NCBI RefSeq assembly: GCF_001605725.1 | Contig: NZ_CP011530.1 | Span: 2,356,001 to 2,420,000 of the forward strand | DNA length: 64,000 nt | From: Mycobacteroides immunogenum | GTDB taxonomy: Bacteria; Actinomycetota; Actinomycetes; Mycobacteriales; Mycobacteriaceae | Reading direction: 5' to 3' | Part shown: piece after piece, positions 10,901 through 19,851 of the stretch | Layout: every line of letters starts with the position of its first letter | Numbering within the stretch: the stretch's first letter is position 1 | Translations under genes and position numbers: made by a program | Notes under the pieces: generated by a model | Told to the model about the DNA's origin: nothing | Database searches by the model: none | The model's input: the letters and a program-made list of their open reading frames with translations, nothing else

Positions 10901-10946
10901 CGGCTATCGGGCCGGTATCTGCTTCGCTCTCGTCCTTCTTCTTCAT
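7926..10946 (-). CDS. MmpL family RND lipid transporter
   Basis: A 1,006-residue MmpL protein of the RND superfamily, expected to move a lipid or its precursor across the inner membrane using the proton gradient. It has one transmembrane helix near residues 60-80, a first porter domain, a block of helices (about 210-400, with the GTDYGIFLLGRYQEARR motif), a long second periplasmic domain (about 440-770), and a second helix block with the matching GADYNLLLVARFKEELR. The start MKKKDESEADTG at 10946 is chosen because its ATG overlaps the mmpS stop by four bases. The neighbouring divergent PKS suggests that the cargo is the PKS product. Confidence 0.93.
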   Translation of the reverse strand: MKKKDESEADTGPIAAPVGAETFSARSRAFGRRVRNEFVVPFRRETYADTGQHRPLYARLMYGLSIPIVVLWVLLACGLNAAGPQLEKVIEGHALSFLPDEASSVQALANMGKYFGNGGTNNFVAVLAEGDKPFGAEMHRYYADLMEKFKADKKHVITTIDLWSDPSFAPAFESRDRKASFSYLNLSGNMGTALAMESTQAVRDIVKAYPPPDGVKIYVTGPSAVVNDELLAINRSILPIIIACAICITIIMSLTYRSLFTASMPLLVVAVALVTARPIVALLGQHGIIGISIFASSLLAGIVLGAGTDYGIFLLGRYQEARRAGQDPTSAYYTALSSVQRIIFASGLTVAGATACMTLTRLAAFSTSGLPCTIGILTALAAALTLGPALLAIGCRLGFYEPRGDRAVRRWRRIATHVVRWPGPVLAGSLAVLALAILVLPTYVISYNERAAQPANTEANLGLDAADRHLPPNLLNPNLLFVESDHDMRNSADLIALAKLTNAVYSVDGVQAVQGITRPLISPLPQGTLTYQGGYIGERMSQIAEMVSTQLNGIARITGQIDQLSVGVKVVLRDLEVTQRAVDLPGGTGNATRQRLIELLKTAKSIHNEMQPMLASGIDTAGQLVDMVPDCRQLIPCNTALTGLAVLDGLNQAGGRKFEDLVDASRVASESLPNLVTQVRMLDRFLADSQQTLTPIRGMADSLLVQMNEVTAFLREIADTYMKGDPSGYFFLPSQAFESPLFQSALSVFFSPDGKITRMLVMGDVNSFSRESMDYSAQIIPTAKASLKGTSLGGSKVSIGGAGGTLLNIAAFAKEDFITSAVAAFAFVFCVVLLLLRSFVAAVAVVGTVGLSFLSAWGLSVAIWQHGVGLPLHWAVAPCSFIFLVAVGADYNLLLVARFKEELRAGIKTGIIRSMVGTGSVVTTAGLIFGFTMFALIAGYSSTLAQIGTTVGVGLLLDTLIVRSLVIPSIATILGRWFWWPMRVPCRALRETDPAVIRPTAGTSPA

Positions 10947-11356
10947 GCGACTTGTACCTTGCAGCTGGCGATGCCTCCGCTGGCGGTGGCGACTTGCTCG
11001 TCTCGGACCTTCCCGTTGACGGTGATCCTGCATCCGACCCCGGAGCTGTTGGACTGCACGACCATGCTGGTCACCAGGGACGGCTCCACGGTGCGTAGCG
11101 CCTCCTGCCAGGGCAGGACCGTGTCGACGTTCTGGTTGTGGCCGTCGTCGTCCAGGTAGGACACCGTCGCCGGAGTCCCGGCGGGGCCGACGGCCTCGTA
11201 TTGGACGGTCCGTTCAGAAAGGCTGCCCAGCGTGGGGAGGCGGCTGACCGTCCCGGCCGCCTCGTCGGGGATGTCGCTCGCACGCAATTTGAGGATGAAC
11301 AGCGCCGCGACGGTAAGCACCGCCAGCACAACAAGATACACCCAAGCGTTTCTCAT
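10943..11356 (-). CDS. MmpS family accessory protein
   Basis: A 137-residue protein with one N-terminal transmembrane helix (MRNAWVYLVVLAVLTVAALFI) and a periplasmic beta-rich domain, the pattern of MmpS proteins. In this domain VQYEAVGPAGTPATVSYLDDDG and the C-terminal CRITVNGKVRDEQVATASGGIASCKV are characteristic. MmpS proteins act with the cotranscribed MmpL, with which this gene overlaps by four bases. The start MRNAWVYL is preferred over upstream in-frame starts because it begins directly at the membrane anchor. Confidence 0.9.
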   Translation of the reverse strand: MRNAWVYLVVLAVLTVAALFILKLRASDIPDEAAGTVSRLPTLGSLSERTVQYEAVGPAGTPATVSYLDDDGHNQNVDTVLPWQEALRTVEPSLVTSMVVQSNSSGVGCRITVNGKVRDEQVATASGGIASCKVQVA

Positions 11357-11566
11357 TGATTGGCCTTTGAGGGAAGCGGCAAAGTCATTGTGAAACACCC
11401 TTCGTGTTGCCAATCATGCGCGTACAGTGCGAATTCCACAGGATGACAGGGCAGGTAAAGCATCTTTGATGGTGACGATGATGGCAGATGAGCTGAGGGT
11501 GTCCCGCGGTTTCCGCAAAAGTTTCGATGTTTCCGGTTCGTCCAATTACTAGGAGAGGGCAGCACA
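11357..11566. promoter_or_regulatory. Divergent promoter region between mmpS-mmpL and the PKS
   Basis: A 210-base gap between the divergently transcribed mmpS and PKS genes. It must hold both promoters. The only clear element is a ribosome-binding site, AGGAGAGGG at 11551-11559, which fixes the unusual TTG start of the PKS at 11567. I see no convincing operator. Confidence 0.4.
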
Positions 11567-14500
11567 TTGGTCGCGGTGGCCATCATTGGCATTGGATGCA
11601 GGTTTCCCGGTGGAATTGGCGATGCGGACAGTTTCTGGAACTTTGTGTTACACAAAGGCGACGCGGTCGCAGACATTCCGAAAGACCGGTGGGACGCGGA
11701 TAAGTATTACGATCCGGACCCCGACACCCCGGGACGGATGTACACGCGCCGGGGCAGCTTTCTGACACAGGAGTTCCGGCGGTTCGACGCGGACTTCTTC
11801 GGGATATCGCACCGCGAGGCCGCCGTCCTGGATCCTCAGCAGCGGCTGCTTCTCGAGACCACCTGGGAGGCGCTCGACGACGCGGGGATCGCGGGGCAGG
11901 CCCTGGGCGGCAATGTGGGAACGTTTATTGGCGGCTTCATGAATGACAACATGATCAGCCGGGGGTTGGCCCGAAACCTTGAGAAGATCAACAACTTTGC
12001 CGCATTCAGCGCCTCGCAGACGCTGCTGTCCAATCGCATCGCCCACGCCCTGGATCTGTGGGGGCCGAGCATGACCGTGGACACCGCATGTTCCTCCTCG
12101 CTGGTCACCACGCACCTGGCGGTGCGGGCGGTCGCGAACGGCGAGTGTGACGTGGCGCTTGCCGGCGGGGTGAACGTCATGTTCCAGCCGGAGACGTTCA
12201 TCACCATGTGTAAGGGCCGATTCCTCGCTGCCGACGGCCGCAGTAAGTCGTTCGACGCCGCAGCCGACGGTTATGGCCGGGGCGAGGGCGTCGGGATTGT
12301 GGTGCTGAAGAACCTCGAGCAGGCCCAACGCGACGGTGACCATATATATGCGGTGATTCGCGGCAGCGGGGTCAATCAAGACGGACGAACCATCGCGCTA
12401 CCGGTACCAAACCCGGTGTCGCAGCAGCGTCTCGCGGACCGGGTGATCAAGGAGGCGGGTATCGATCCGGCGCTGGTCGGGTACATCGAGGCCCACGGCA
12501 CGGGCACCAGTGTGGGCGACCCGCTGGAGGCGCAGGCGTTGGGCCACTCGTACGGCAGGGTGGCCGGGCGGGCGCAGCCGTTGGTGATCGGCTCGGTGAA
12601 GAACAACTTCGGGCACACCGAGGCCGCCGCGGGAGTCGCGGGCTTGATCAAGGCCGCGCTCACCGTGCAGCGCCGCACCATCGTGCCGCAGGTAGTGCTG
12701 GACAAGCTCAATCCCGAAATTCCGTTTGACGAGTTGCGGATCCGGATCCCGACTGAGGTCGAGCCGTACCCAGATCTAGGCGCACCGGCCTATGCGGCGG
12801 TCAACAGCTTCGGCTATGGCGGGACCAACGCGCACGTGCTGGTGCAGGAGCCGCCCGCGCCGGTGCCGACGGAGGCTCCGGCTCGGGACAGCATCCGGAT
12901 CTTCCCCGTCTCCGCGCGCAGTGGTTCCGCGCTGCATGAGGTGGCCGGGCGCTATGCCAAGCAGTTGAGCTCGGATCTCTCCCAGGACGGTGCGCAGCGC
13001 TTGAAGACCGCCGCGACGGCTCGTCGCGCGCAGCACTACCTGCGCAAGGGGTTCGTCTACCGTGATGCTGATGATCTTCTCGCGCAGCTGAATACCTATG
13101 CCGCGAGCGACGAGGCGGCCCCGCCGCGCGCCCTCGTGGAGGGGATCTCGGACCCGGTGTTCGTCTTCAGCGGCATGGGCCCGCAGTGGTGGGGAATGGC
13201 GCGCGGTCTGCTGGAGCAACCCGGAGACTTCCGCGACACCGCTGCCGAGATCGATGAGGTGTTCCGCGAGGTTTCGGGCTGGTCGGTGATCGCCGAGCTG
13301 CTGCGACCGCAGGCGGAGTCGCGGGTAAGCCGCACCGAGGTGGCCCAGCCGGCTAACTTCCTGGTGCAGTCTGCACTGGCAAAGCACCTGCAACAGTTCG
13401 GAATCCGGCCCACGGCTGTGGTGGGACACAGTGTCGGCGAAGTGGCTGCTGCGTATGTCAGTGGCGCGCTCTCGCTGCGGGATGCCGCTACCGTCTCATT
13501 CCACCGGTCGCGTCTGCAGGCGAAGACGGCGGGGTCGGGCGGCATGCTCGCGGTGGGCCTTGACGCCGACGAGGCCCAGCGCCGTGCCGCACGATTCGGC
13601 ACAGCGGTATGCGTCGCCGCCATCAACAGCACGGCGGCGACGACGCTCTCCGGTGACTCCGCGGCACTGCAGACCCTGCACGACGAGCTTGCCGGCGACG
13701 GGATTTTCGCCCGAATGCTGCACGTCGAGGTGCCGTACCACAGCCAGCTCATGGATCCCATCCTCGGTGAACTGGCGACCTCACTGGCGGGGCTGACCCC
13801 CTGCGCGGCAGAGGTTCCGGTGTACTCCACGGTCACCGGAGAACAGATGGACAGCGCGGCCTTCGCCGAGCCCGACTACTGGTGCAAGAACGTGCGCGAC
13901 AGCGTCTTCTTCGCGAAAGCCATCGACACACTCATCGCAGACCGGTACCGCGTGTTCCTGGAACTCGGACCACACCCGGTCCTTCTCGGGAACATCCGCG
14001 AAAGTTTTGTGCGCCACAGCGTGTCCGGTGCCGCCATCCAGACACTGCACCGTGACCAGGACGATGAACAGTCGGTGCTGCAGGCCATCACCGATCTGTA
14101 CGCGGTGGGGGCGATTGACTCCCCGGGGCAGGCCGATGTCTACGAGAGTGGCGTAGTCCCGCACATGGACCTGCCGAAGTACCCGTGGTCTCAAGAAGAG
14201 GTGTGGGAGGAAGACCCCCTCACGTTGCGTGCGCGATACGGCGACGCTGATCGCTTCGCTCTGCTCGGCGACCGCGCGGAGACGTTGACGCCACAGTGGG
14301 AAGTTACCCTCGCTCCCGCGAATCTGCCCTGGCTGCCCGACCATACGGTGCTGGGCTCTGTCGTGTTGCCCGGAACCGCATACCTGGACGCCGCGTTGTC
14401 CGCGGTCCGCCAACGCTCTGGCCGCGCTCAGGCCGGGCTCGATTCGGTGGTGTTCGCGGTGCCGTTGGTGGTCGCCGACCATGACGCCCCGATCACGCGC

Positions 14501-17500
14501 ATCACGGTGGATGAACCGACCAAACGGTTCACCGTCAATGGCCGTTCCGCGCACACCCAACTGTGGACCGCACATGCCAACGGGCGGTTGGTCGAGGCGA
14601 ATCTGGGCACGAAGCGGATTGACGTCCCGACGCAATCGGCGAACGACCGGGTGTTCGACGGTGCGGACGTCTACAAGGGTTTGTCTGCCGTGGGGCTTTC
14701 GTACGGTCCGGCATTTCAGCGGATCCAGAGTGTGCGGATCGGCGCGGCCGGCTGTGTCGCCCAACTCGCGAGCCCAGAATCCGCTTCCGCGCCAAGGCAT
14801 GCCGTACATCCCGCGCTTGCCGATGCCGCCCTGCAGTGCATTGCGGTTCTGTTGGCGGCGCGCCCGGAGCTGGACATACCGCCGACGGCGCACGTGCCGG
14901 CGTCCATCGACCGCGTACGTCTCTATCGCGAGGTACCCGAGGATCCGATCGCGGTCGTCGAGATCACCAGCACGCAGCCGTTGTGTGCCAATGCCTACCT
15001 GGCGTCGCGGGACGGTGAGGTCGCGCTGGCCATGACCGGGGTCACGCTGCGCCCGGTGGGATCGGCCTCGACGCCGCTGTCCGAGCTTGAGCAGTACTTC
15101 TACGAGCCTCGTTGGGAGCCTTTGGAAGAGGAGGTTGAGGGTCAACCCGCGCCCACTGTTGCGGCACCCGCGGCCCGCCCCGCGAACGCGATCGTGGAGA
15201 TCGCACAGGTACCCCTCGCTGTTGCCGAAGGAGCCCGTCGCGCGGCCGCCGCGGGTGTGGCCGTCCTGAATGTGGACACCGTGGAAAAAGCGAATCTCGC
15301 AGAGACTTTCGCCGAGGCCCTGCATCGGGACGAGTTCTTGAGGGTGTTGGTCACGGTGGGCTCCGGGAAGTCCGCGGTGGAGAATGTCGCGGGGCTCGTC
15401 ACCGTCGCGCAGTCGCTGCGCATGGTCATGGAGGCCGAGACCGAACGCGGTGTCGTGAGCCCGGACGTACAGGTGGTCCTCGTCAGCAAGAACGCTTTCC
15501 TGGCTCCGGGTGATCGCGACCTGGATCTCGATCAGGTGGCATTGGTGGGGGCGCGCCGAGTGCTGGCGAACGAGCAGCATCCCGCCAAATGGTCTCTGGT
15601 GGATCTGCCGGCGGCCGCCAGCGCCGAGGAGGTGACCGCGGAGATCGGCGCGATGAACCGCGCCGAGGAAGTCGCGGTGCGCCAGGGTCTGCACTGGACC
15701 CAGCGCATGCGGCGGTCCCTGCCCGAACTCGTCGCACCCTGGGAAGAACCATTTGAGCCCACAGATCCCGAGGTGGCCTATGAGGTGCAGATCCCAGATA
15801 CCCGCACGCTCAAGGACATCAAGCTTCGTGCCTGCGATCGCACCGAACCGGGCCCACGGCAGGTGGAGGTCCGGATCGAGACCGTCGGACTCAACTACAA
15901 AGATCCGCTCAAGGTGCTGGGTATCCTGACGGAGCGTGAGCTCGGCAAGACGTATTTCAAGTTGGAGCCCGGTATGGAGGGCTTCGGTGTCATCACCCGC
16001 ATCGGCTCGCAGGTCGATGAGGTGCAGGTGGGCGAAAGCATCGCCGTCGCGGAGCGGGGCCTGCTGCGCCGCTACCTGACGTTCGACCTCGACGGCGGCG
16101 CGGCCTGGGAACCGATTGCGGATGTGCACCTGCAGCGCGATGAATTCGACCCTCTCGCAGTGGGTTCCGGGGTCCCGTTCTTCACCGCGGGCTATGCCTT
16201 CTACAAGCTGGCCGATCTGCAACCCGGTGAGACCGTTCTCGTGCACGGTGCGGCGGGCGGCATGGGCATGGCTGCGGTACAGATCGCGGCCAATATGGGC
16301 GCGGTCGTCTATGCGACAGCCGGTAGCGAGGAGCGGCGCCGCGCGGCGCTGGATCTGGGTGCCACCGCGGCCTTCGACTCGCGGTCGGTCGGATTCGTCG
16401 ACGACATCCTGCGGATCACCGATGGGCGTGGGGTAGACGTCATCTACAACTCACTCCCGGGCGAAATGATCGCCCAGAACTTCGCGGTCGCGGGGGAGTT
16501 CTGCCGCATCATCGAGATCGGGAAGGCGGACATCTACTTCGGCGGGGCGACGGATCTCAAGCCGTTCAGCGGCAACCTGTCGTTCCACTCGATCGATATG
16601 GACCGCATGTTGCGGTTGCGGCCGGAGATCTTCCGCGAGCTGCGCCGCGAATGCACCGAGATGCTCACCGCGGGCAAGCTCACTGCGCTGCCGTACACGA
16701 GGTTCCCGATCGAGGAGATAGTGGGGGCGTTCGAGGCGGTGTTCCGTGCGGAACATATGGGCCGCATCGTGCTGGATCTGCGCGACCAGACTCCTACGCT
16801 GTTGCCCCGAAAGTCCGAGCCAGTCCCGGTGCGTCCCGGCCATTCCTATCTGATCACCGGTGGATTCGGCGGGTTCGGATTGGCCACCGCCCGCTCGCTG
16901 GCCAGGGCCGGTGCAACCCATCTGATTCTGGCCAGCCGCAGCGGTGCCACCACCGACGTGGCCCGCGCGCAGATCGAAGCCTTGCGCGCGGCCGACGTCG
17001 ATGTGTGGGAAGAGCGGATCGATATCAGCGACTACGACCAGGTCGCGGATCTCGTGGCGAAGGTGGAGGCTTCAGGACATCCGCTGCGCGGTGTCTTCCA
17101 CGCCGCCGCGGTGGCCCATGATGAGGTGATCGCAGATATCAGCGCGGAGTCGCTGCACAAGGTGTTCGGGCCCAAGGTCGAGGGTGCCCGCAATCTCGAC
17201 AAGGCCACGCGCGAGCACGACGTGCCACTCGATCACTTTGTGCTCTACTCCTCGATCAGTGGACTCATCGGCATCGTGCCGCAGCTGACGTATGCGGCGG
17301 CGAACAGCATGCTGGACGGGCTCGCCGCTTCCCGGCACGCGGCCGGGCTGCCCGCGCTGGCGGTGAGTTGGGGCGCGATGAGTGGCGGCGGCATGGCCGA
17401 ATCGGATGCCATCGTGAAGTTCCTCGACTCGGTAGGGCTGCGCCGCCTCAACATGGATATGGGGGCGGCCTTCATACAGGAATGTTCACGCTTCCCGCTG

Positions 17501-17932
17501 CCGCAGGTCGCTATCGCGGGCATCGACTGGGGAGTGTTGCGCACACCGTTGCCCTCTACCGCCAAGAGCACACGTTTCGCGCATCTGTCCGCGGAGGCGG
17601 CCGCCGTATCCAACGAGCAGGCGGCATTCCGCGCGGCAGTGTTGGGATTGCCGGAGGAGGAGCGCGGGCCGATGGTCACCAAGGAGCTGGCCAAGGAACT
17701 CGCCAATGTCCTGAAAGTCGATGTCGACAGCATCGATCCCAAGGGGCCGATTGCCGATCTGGGGATCGACTCCCTCATGGCGGTGGAGTTCGCGGCGCGT
17801 GCGGGCAAGCAGTTGAACATTCAGATCAGTGCGTTCCAGTTCACCCCGGACCTCACCCTCGAGGCGGTGGGTGCCCGGGTAGCGCTACTCATCGCTCAAG
17901 GGGTCGGCGATCCCGACCATGATGGGATGTAG
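11567..17932 (+). CDS. Fully reducing type I polyketide synthase (Mas-like)
   Basis: A 2,121-residue iterative PKS with the domain order and length of mycocerosic acid synthase. KS: VDTACSSSLVT with Cys175, plus IEAHGTGT and NNFGHTEAAAG. AT: GHSVGE with Ser622 and a later VPYHS. DH: DHTVLGSVVLPG with His926. ER: HGAAGGMGMAAVQIA near residue 1560. KR: ITGGFGGFG near 1766 with a YAAAN active site. ACP: LGIDSLMAVE with Ser2069. All reductive domains look intact, so a saturated, possibly methyl-branched acyl chain is expected; the extender unit cannot be fixed from these motifs. TTG at 11567 follows a strong AGGAG. The thioesterase gene starts on the next base after the stop. Confidence 0.93.
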   Translation: MVAVAIIGIGCRFPGGIGDADSFWNFVLHKGDAVADIPKDRWDADKYYDPDPDTPGRMYTRRGSFLTQEFRRFDADFFGISHREAAVLDPQQRLLLETTWEALDDAGIAGQALGGNVGTFIGGFMNDNMISRGLARNLEKINNFAAFSASQTLLSNRIAHALDLWGPSMTVDTACSSSLVTTHLAVRAVANGECDVALAGGVNVMFQPETFITMCKGRFLAADGRSKSFDAAADGYGRGEGVGIVVLKNLEQAQRDGDHIYAVIRGSGVNQDGRTIALPVPNPVSQQRLADRVIKEAGIDPALVGYIEAHGTGTSVGDPLEAQALGHSYGRVAGRAQPLVIGSVKNNFGHTEAAAGVAGLIKAALTVQRRTIVPQVVLDKLNPEIPFDELRIRIPTEVEPYPDLGAPAYAAVNSFGYGGTNAHVLVQEPPAPVPTEAPARDSIRIFPVSARSGSALHEVAGRYAKQLSSDLSQDGAQRLKTAATARRAQHYLRKGFVYRDADDLLAQLNTYAASDEAAPPRALVEGISDPVFVFSGMGPQWWGMARGLLEQPGDFRDTAAEIDEVFREVSGWSVIAELLRPQAESRVSRTEVAQPANFLVQSALAKHLQQFGIRPTAVVGHSVGEVAAAYVSGALSLRDAATVSFHRSRLQAKTAGSGGMLAVGLDADEAQRRAARFGTAVCVAAINSTAATTLSGDSAALQTLHDELAGDGIFARMLHVEVPYHSQLMDPILGELATSLAGLTPCAAEVPVYSTVTGEQMDSAAFAEPDYWCKNVRDSVFFAKAIDTLIADRYRVFLELGPHPVLLGNIRESFVRHSVSGAAIQTLHRDQDDEQSVLQAITDLYAVGAIDSPGQADVYESGVVPHMDLPKYPWSQEEVWEEDPLTLRARYGDADRFALLGDRAETLTPQWEVTLAPANLPWLPDHTVLGSVVLPGTAYLDAALSAVRQRSGRAQAGLDSVVFAVPLVVADHDAPITRITVDEPTKRFTVNGRSAHTQLWTAHANGRLVEANLGTKRIDVPTQSANDRVFDGADVYKGLSAVGLSYGPAFQRIQSVRIGAAGCVAQLASPESASAPRHAVHPALADAALQCIAVLLAARPELDIPPTAHVPASIDRVRLYREVPEDPIAVVEITSTQPLCANAYLASRDGEVALAMTGVTLRPVGSASTPLSELEQYFYEPRWEPLEEEVEGQPAPTVAAPAARPANAIVEIAQVPLAVAEGARRAAAAGVAVLNVDTVEKANLAETFAEALHRDEFLRVLVTVGSGKSAVENVAGLVTVAQSLRMVMEAETERGVVSPDVQVVLVSKNAFLAPGDRDLDLDQVALVGARRVLANEQHPAKWSLVDLPAAASAEEVTAEIGAMNRAEEVAVRQGLHWTQRMRRSLPELVAPWEEPFEPTDPEVAYEVQIPDTRTLKDIKLRACDRTEPGPRQVEVRIETVGLNYKDPLKVLGILTERELGKTYFKLEPGMEGFGVITRIGSQVDEVQVGESIAVAERGLLRRYLTFDLDGGAAWEPIADVHLQRDEFDPLAVGSGVPFFTAGYAFYKLADLQPGETVLVHGAAGGMGMAAVQIAANMGAVVYATAGSEERRRAALDLGATAAFDSRSVGFVDDILRITDGRGVDVIYNSLPGEMIAQNFAVAGEFCRIIEIGKADIYFGGATDLKPFSGNLSFHSIDMDRMLRLRPEIFRELRRECTEMLTAGKLTALPYTRFPIEEIVGAFEAVFRAEHMGRIVLDLRDQTPTLLPRKSEPVPVRPGHSYLITGGFGGFGLATARSLARAGATHLILASRSGATTDVARAQIEALRAADVDVWEERIDISDYDQVADLVAKVEASGHPLRGVFHAAAVAHDEVIADISAESLHKVFGPKVEGARNLDKATREHDVPLDHFVLYSSISGLIGIVPQLTYAAANSMLDGLAASRHAAGLPALAVSWGAMSGGGMAESDAIVKFLDSVGLRRLNMDMGAAFIQECSRFPLPQVAIAGIDWGVLRTPLPSTAKSTRFAHLSAEAAAVSNEQAAFRAAVLGLPEEERGPMVTKELAKELANVLKVDVDSIDPKGPIADLGIDSLMAVEFAARAGKQLNIQISAFQFTPDLTLEAVGARVALLIAQGVGDPDHDGM

Positions 17933-18730
17933 TTGGCCGTGACCGTTTCTCAGCCTCCTGCGCCGCTCGAATGCTGGTGGTGGCCCAGGCCATATCAGGC
18001 GTCGTTGCCCACTGTGCTGTTTTTCCCGGGCGCCGGTGCGAACCATGCCGGCGAGCAGCACCTCGTTCCGCACCTGGCGGGCGTCAATTTCGGGGTGTGG
18101 CGAATGCCCGGGCGCAGTACGCGATCGGAGGAGCCGCCGCCGGAGAACCTGCGCGTACTCGCCGATGAGTGCGCGTCGGCGATCATCGGATTGGGTTGCC
18201 GCCGGCCGGTGCTGGCAGGCAAGAGCTTCGGCGGACTGTTCGGATACGCCGTATGTCAAGCACTGGAGTTGCGCGAATTCGAAGTGGGCCGGTTCATTCC
18301 GGTGGTGAGTGGGCATCCGTCCCTGTGGCGAATGGATGCTCTGTACGCGAAGACCCGGGGGCACAACCCGCGGCAGCACGCGCTCTGGAGACTCACCAAT
18401 GACGAGAAGCGCGGTGCGTGGCCGCCGAAGAAGATCGCGGACGAGTCGTTGTTGGCACAGGCGCGGCTTCATGCGGTGATTGATTTCAGCCTTGGCATGC
18501 AATCGATTTCGCGCCGCCGGATTGTCACCCCGATCACCGAGGTGAGTGCCAGGGATGACGAGGTACTCCCGAAGTTCGCACCGCCACGCCGGTGGGCCCC
18601 GTATACCAAGGGGGAGTTCACGAGCATTCTCGTGACGGGAGGTCATTACTTCTACTGGGCCAATCCCCAGGCCCTCTCGACCATCTTGACGCATGAGGCC
18701 GAGTTCGCCCTCAGCGGCTCATTCTCCTAG
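17933..18730 (+). CDS. Type II thioesterase (alpha/beta hydrolase) paired with the PKS
   Basis: A 265-residue alpha/beta hydrolase of the GrsT/TesA-like thioesterase family, which releases or edits acyl chains on PKS carrier domains. The nucleophile elbow is GKSFGG (Ser98) rather than the usual GHSMGG, and the likely catalytic His238 lies in TGGHYFYW. Opening residues CWWWPRPYQASLPTVLFFPGAGAN match the family N-terminus. The TTG at 17933 abuts the PKS stop; GTG at 17939 is an alternative. Coupling to the PKS suggests release of a free acid. Confidence 0.85.
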   Translation: MAVTVSQPPAPLECWWWPRPYQASLPTVLFFPGAGANHAGEQHLVPHLAGVNFGVWRMPGRSTRSEEPPPENLRVLADECASAIIGLGCRRPVLAGKSFGGLFGYAVCQALELREFEVGRFIPVVSGHPSLWRMDALYAKTRGHNPRQHALWRLTNDEKRGAWPPKKIADESLLAQARLHAVIDFSLGMQSISRRRIVTPITEVSARDDEVLPKFAPPRRWAPYTKGEFTSILVTGGHYFYWANPQALSTILTHEAEFALSGSFS

Positions 18731-18741
18731 CCGCTGAGGGC
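18707..18741. terminator. Hairpin between convergent thioesterase and secreted-protein genes
   Basis: A 13-base perfect inverted repeat (GCCCTCAGCGGCT at 18707-18719 and its complement at 18729-18741) with a 9-base loop overlaps the thioesterase stop codon and lies just before the end of the convergent gene. There is no T-tract, which is common for mycobacterial terminators. It could act in both directions. Confidence 0.7.
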
Positions 18742-18769
18742 ATCATGTAGTTCGTTTCGCGCGTACCGG

Positions 18770-19135
18770 CTACGGGTTTTCGCGCTGGCAATCCGGACCG
18801 GTGTACTGCCAGTTCGGATTGCTCGAGTATTGGCAGCCCGGGCCTACGTACTTCCAATTGGGCGCCGGGGCGGGCAGACGTCCGCCTTCGCCGCGCCAGT
18901 CGCGGCCCCCGTACCGCCAGCCCCAGTTGTCGAACCAGCTGTCGGGGTTGACGCAGCCGGTGACGTTTCCTGGTCCCCAGGGCGGTGGGGGTGAGGGGTA
19001 CGGCCCGTCGAAGCACACATCCGCGGGGGCCGGCGTCGGCTGCGCCGAGGCCGTCGCCGCGTTCATGATCGCGACCGGGGCGGCGATGACGCTCGCTGCT
19101 AACACGGCCTGCCCGAGCATGATGATCTTTTTCAT
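18770..19135 (-). CDS. Small secreted Trp/Pro/Gly-rich protein, unknown function
   Basis: A 121-residue protein with a Sec signal peptide (MKKIIMLGQAVLAASVIAAP...ATASAQP, cleavage likely after ASA) and a mature part rich in Pro, Gly, Trp and Tyr. The mature part carries four Cys, and the C-terminus has two copies of a NWxYxGPxCQ motif (NWKYVGPGCQ and NWQYTGPDCQ). I do not recognise the family beyond mycobacterial secreted hypothetical proteins. A GGAGG lies 8 bases before the ATG at 19135. It converges on the thioesterase gene across a strong hairpin. Confidence 0.75.
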   Translation of the reverse strand: MKKIIMLGQAVLAASVIAAPVAIMNAATASAQPTPAPADVCFDGPYPSPPPPWGPGNVTGCVNPDSWFDNWGWRYGGRDWRGEGGRLPAPAPNWKYVGPGCQYSSNPNWQYTGPDCQRENP

Positions 19136-19410
19136 CGCACAACCTCCGACGTTGGATGCCGCTGTGATCTCGCAAGATTAACGCACCCGAAGCCGTTTTC
19201 CAGGCAATTGCGGTAATTGCGCTCGTTTACGTATGGCAGCGTGAACCTGTCGGTGCCGCCGCGGTCTACCAGTGGTCTTACCGGGCCGGGCGGACGCGGG
19301 GTCCTGGCAGCCGCGAGTTTGCCTGACGACAACCGCGCGCCGGTCGGAGGTGCTGCGTCCGCCGGGGCCGTGCGCCAGGGTGGATGTGGCCCACCACTAC
19401 GCTTCTGAAC

Positions 19411-19740
19411 GTGGCACGTCGCAAACATGCTCAGCCCTGCAAGTGGTGTGGGCGCGAAGTCGACGACGCCGAGCTGGGGCGGCGACGCCAGTATTGCCGT
19501 CAGTCCTGCCGTCAGCGCGCCTACGAACAGCGCGCGGCCGTCAAGGGCACCTCGGTGCCTGCGGATGCGGTCGTGCTCACCGCCGACGAAGCGGCGGGCC
19601 TGGCCGATCGGGTGTATCAGGCGCGGTGCGCGGCCGAGGATGTCGCGACCGCTGTCGAGGAAGGTGCGACTCAGGACGAGTTGCGGCAGCTATGTGCGGA
19701 GCTGCTGCGAGCCGCCAAGGCAGCCGACGGCTGGCGTTAG
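19411..19740 (+). CDS. Small Cys-rich putative zinc-binding protein
   Basis: A 109-residue basic protein beginning MARRKHAQPCKWCGREVDD and continuing RRRQYCRQSCRQRAYEQRA: a CxxC...CxxxC arrangement likely to bind zinc, followed by a C-terminal Ala/Glu-rich helical region. The type is common in actinobacteria and its function is not known to me. GTG at 19411 is chosen because the preceding in-frame residues (MWPTTTLLN) do not look like part of the fold. Confidence 0.7.
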   Translation: MARRKHAQPCKWCGREVDDAELGRRRQYCRQSCRQRAYEQRAAVKGTSVPADAVVLTADEAAGLADRVYQARCAAEDVATAVEEGATQDELRQLCAELLRAAKAADGWR

Positions 19741-19851
19741 ATTCTTTTACCTCTGCGCGCGCATAACTCTTCTCCGAATCCACACGCGCTCATAAGTTGT
19801 CAGGAACTGTCGATACACAGCCGCCGACCCGTGAGGATTCTCAAGCTTTTC

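Noticed and set aside
13781..16246. A very long open frame (over 800 codons) on the minus strand across the PKS gene.
   Set aside because: It lies wholly antisense to clear PKS domains; long antisense frames are expected opposite GC-rich genes with strong third-position bias. The product shows no known motif.
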